A stretch of 7,969 nucleotides of DNA from Acidobacteriaceae bacterium (GTDB lineage: Bacteria > Acidobacteriota > Terriglobia > Bryobacterales > Bryobacteraceae), in assembly GCA_019245255.1 (NCBI GenBank), contig JAFARV010000920.1:1-7969 (forward strand), read 5' to 3'. A program made the translations under genes and the position numbers. Shown here in pieces: positions 7,837 to 7,969 of the stretch. The stretch's first letter is position 1; every line of letters starts with the position of its first letter. A model generated the notes under the pieces. It had not been told where the DNA came from. It saw nothing but the letters and a program-made list of their open reading frames with translations, and ran no database searches.

Positions 7837-7969
7837 ATGACACGGCGATCGCTGATCCGGTCTCTTTGTGCGTCTGTGCCGGTCTTTTCACTCGAGAAGC
7901 TCCTTAGAGGGACAACTTCGCTCGGTGTGCAGTTCGTGAACGTCGCGAAGCAAGCGGGCCTCACACAGA
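7837..7969 (+). CDS. Probable CRTAC1/ASPIC-UnbV-type exported protein, 5' part only
   Basis: Only 44 codons lie inside the window, and the frame stays open to its right edge. The N-terminus MTRRSLIRSLCASVPVF has a TRRSLIR stretch resembling a twin-arginine (Tat) export motif, followed by a short hydrophobic run. It continues with GVQFVNVAKQAGLTQ, close to the F-x-(D/N)-V-(T/A)-x-x-A-G-(L/I) opening common in CRTAC1-like proteins with FG-GAP/VCBS repeats and a C-terminal ASPIC/UnbV domain. Such proteins often follow TPR proteins in acidobacterial-type genomes, to my recollection, which fits the six-base gap after the TPR gene. The family call rests on about 15 residues, so it is tentative. ATG at 7837 is the only sensible start; the ribosome-binding site is weak. 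Confidence 0.6.
   Translation, partial: MTRRSLIRSLCASVPVFSLEKLLRGTTSLGVQFVNVAKQAGLTQ

Noticed and set aside
7373..7891. Minus-strand open frame antisense to the TPR gene
   Set aside because: The TPR repeats in the plus frame explain the sequence, and the antisense product is low in recognisable structure.

Overview
The window looks like a compact stretch of chromosome from an environmental, medium-to-high-GC bacterium. I infer Acidobacteriota as most likely. The reasons are a short 6-phosphogluconate dehydrogenase, a zwf-opcA-pgl cluster, a degenerate receiver protein, and a TPR protein followed by an apparent CRTAC1/UnbV-like protein. This is a judgement from protein style, not a database result.

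Left edge (1-369): a strong inverted repeat that looks like a terminator, about 115 bases in which I see nothing definite, then ten degenerate 18-19 bp tandem repeats running up to the ribosome-binding site of gnd.

Central block (370-5581): a complete oxidative pentose phosphate set. On the minus strand zwf (glucose-6-phosphate dehydrogenase), opcA (its assembly/activator protein), pgl (6-phosphogluconolactonase) and a CapA-family lipoprotein form a chain in which each gene overlaps the next (4, 14 and 38 bases). gnd (6-phosphogluconate dehydrogenase) comes from the other side on the plus strand and overlaps the CapA gene tail to tail by 90 bases. Together zwf, pgl and gnd convert glucose 6-phosphate to ribulose 5-phosphate with two reductions, and OpcA probably supports Zwf. 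The role of the CapA-like lipoprotein in this setting is not evident.

Right block (5582-7969): a 227-base intergenic region divides zwf from a small, divergently transcribed receiver-like protein that has Asn where the phosphorylated Asp should be. A secreted ComEA-type helix-hairpin-helix protein converges on it with a 3-base gap. Divergent from that protein, across 69 bases, lies an exported protein of about eleven tetratricopeptide repeats with a TTG start, followed six bases later by the 5' end of a probable exported CRTAC1/UnbV-type protein cut off by the window edge.

I see no phage genes, transposase, CRISPR array, tRNA or rRNA. There is no clear case for a wholly new system. The most unusual items are the repeat array in front of gnd, the gnd/CapA antisense overlap, the pseudo-receiver divergent from zwf, and the possible leaderless TTG start of the TPR gene.
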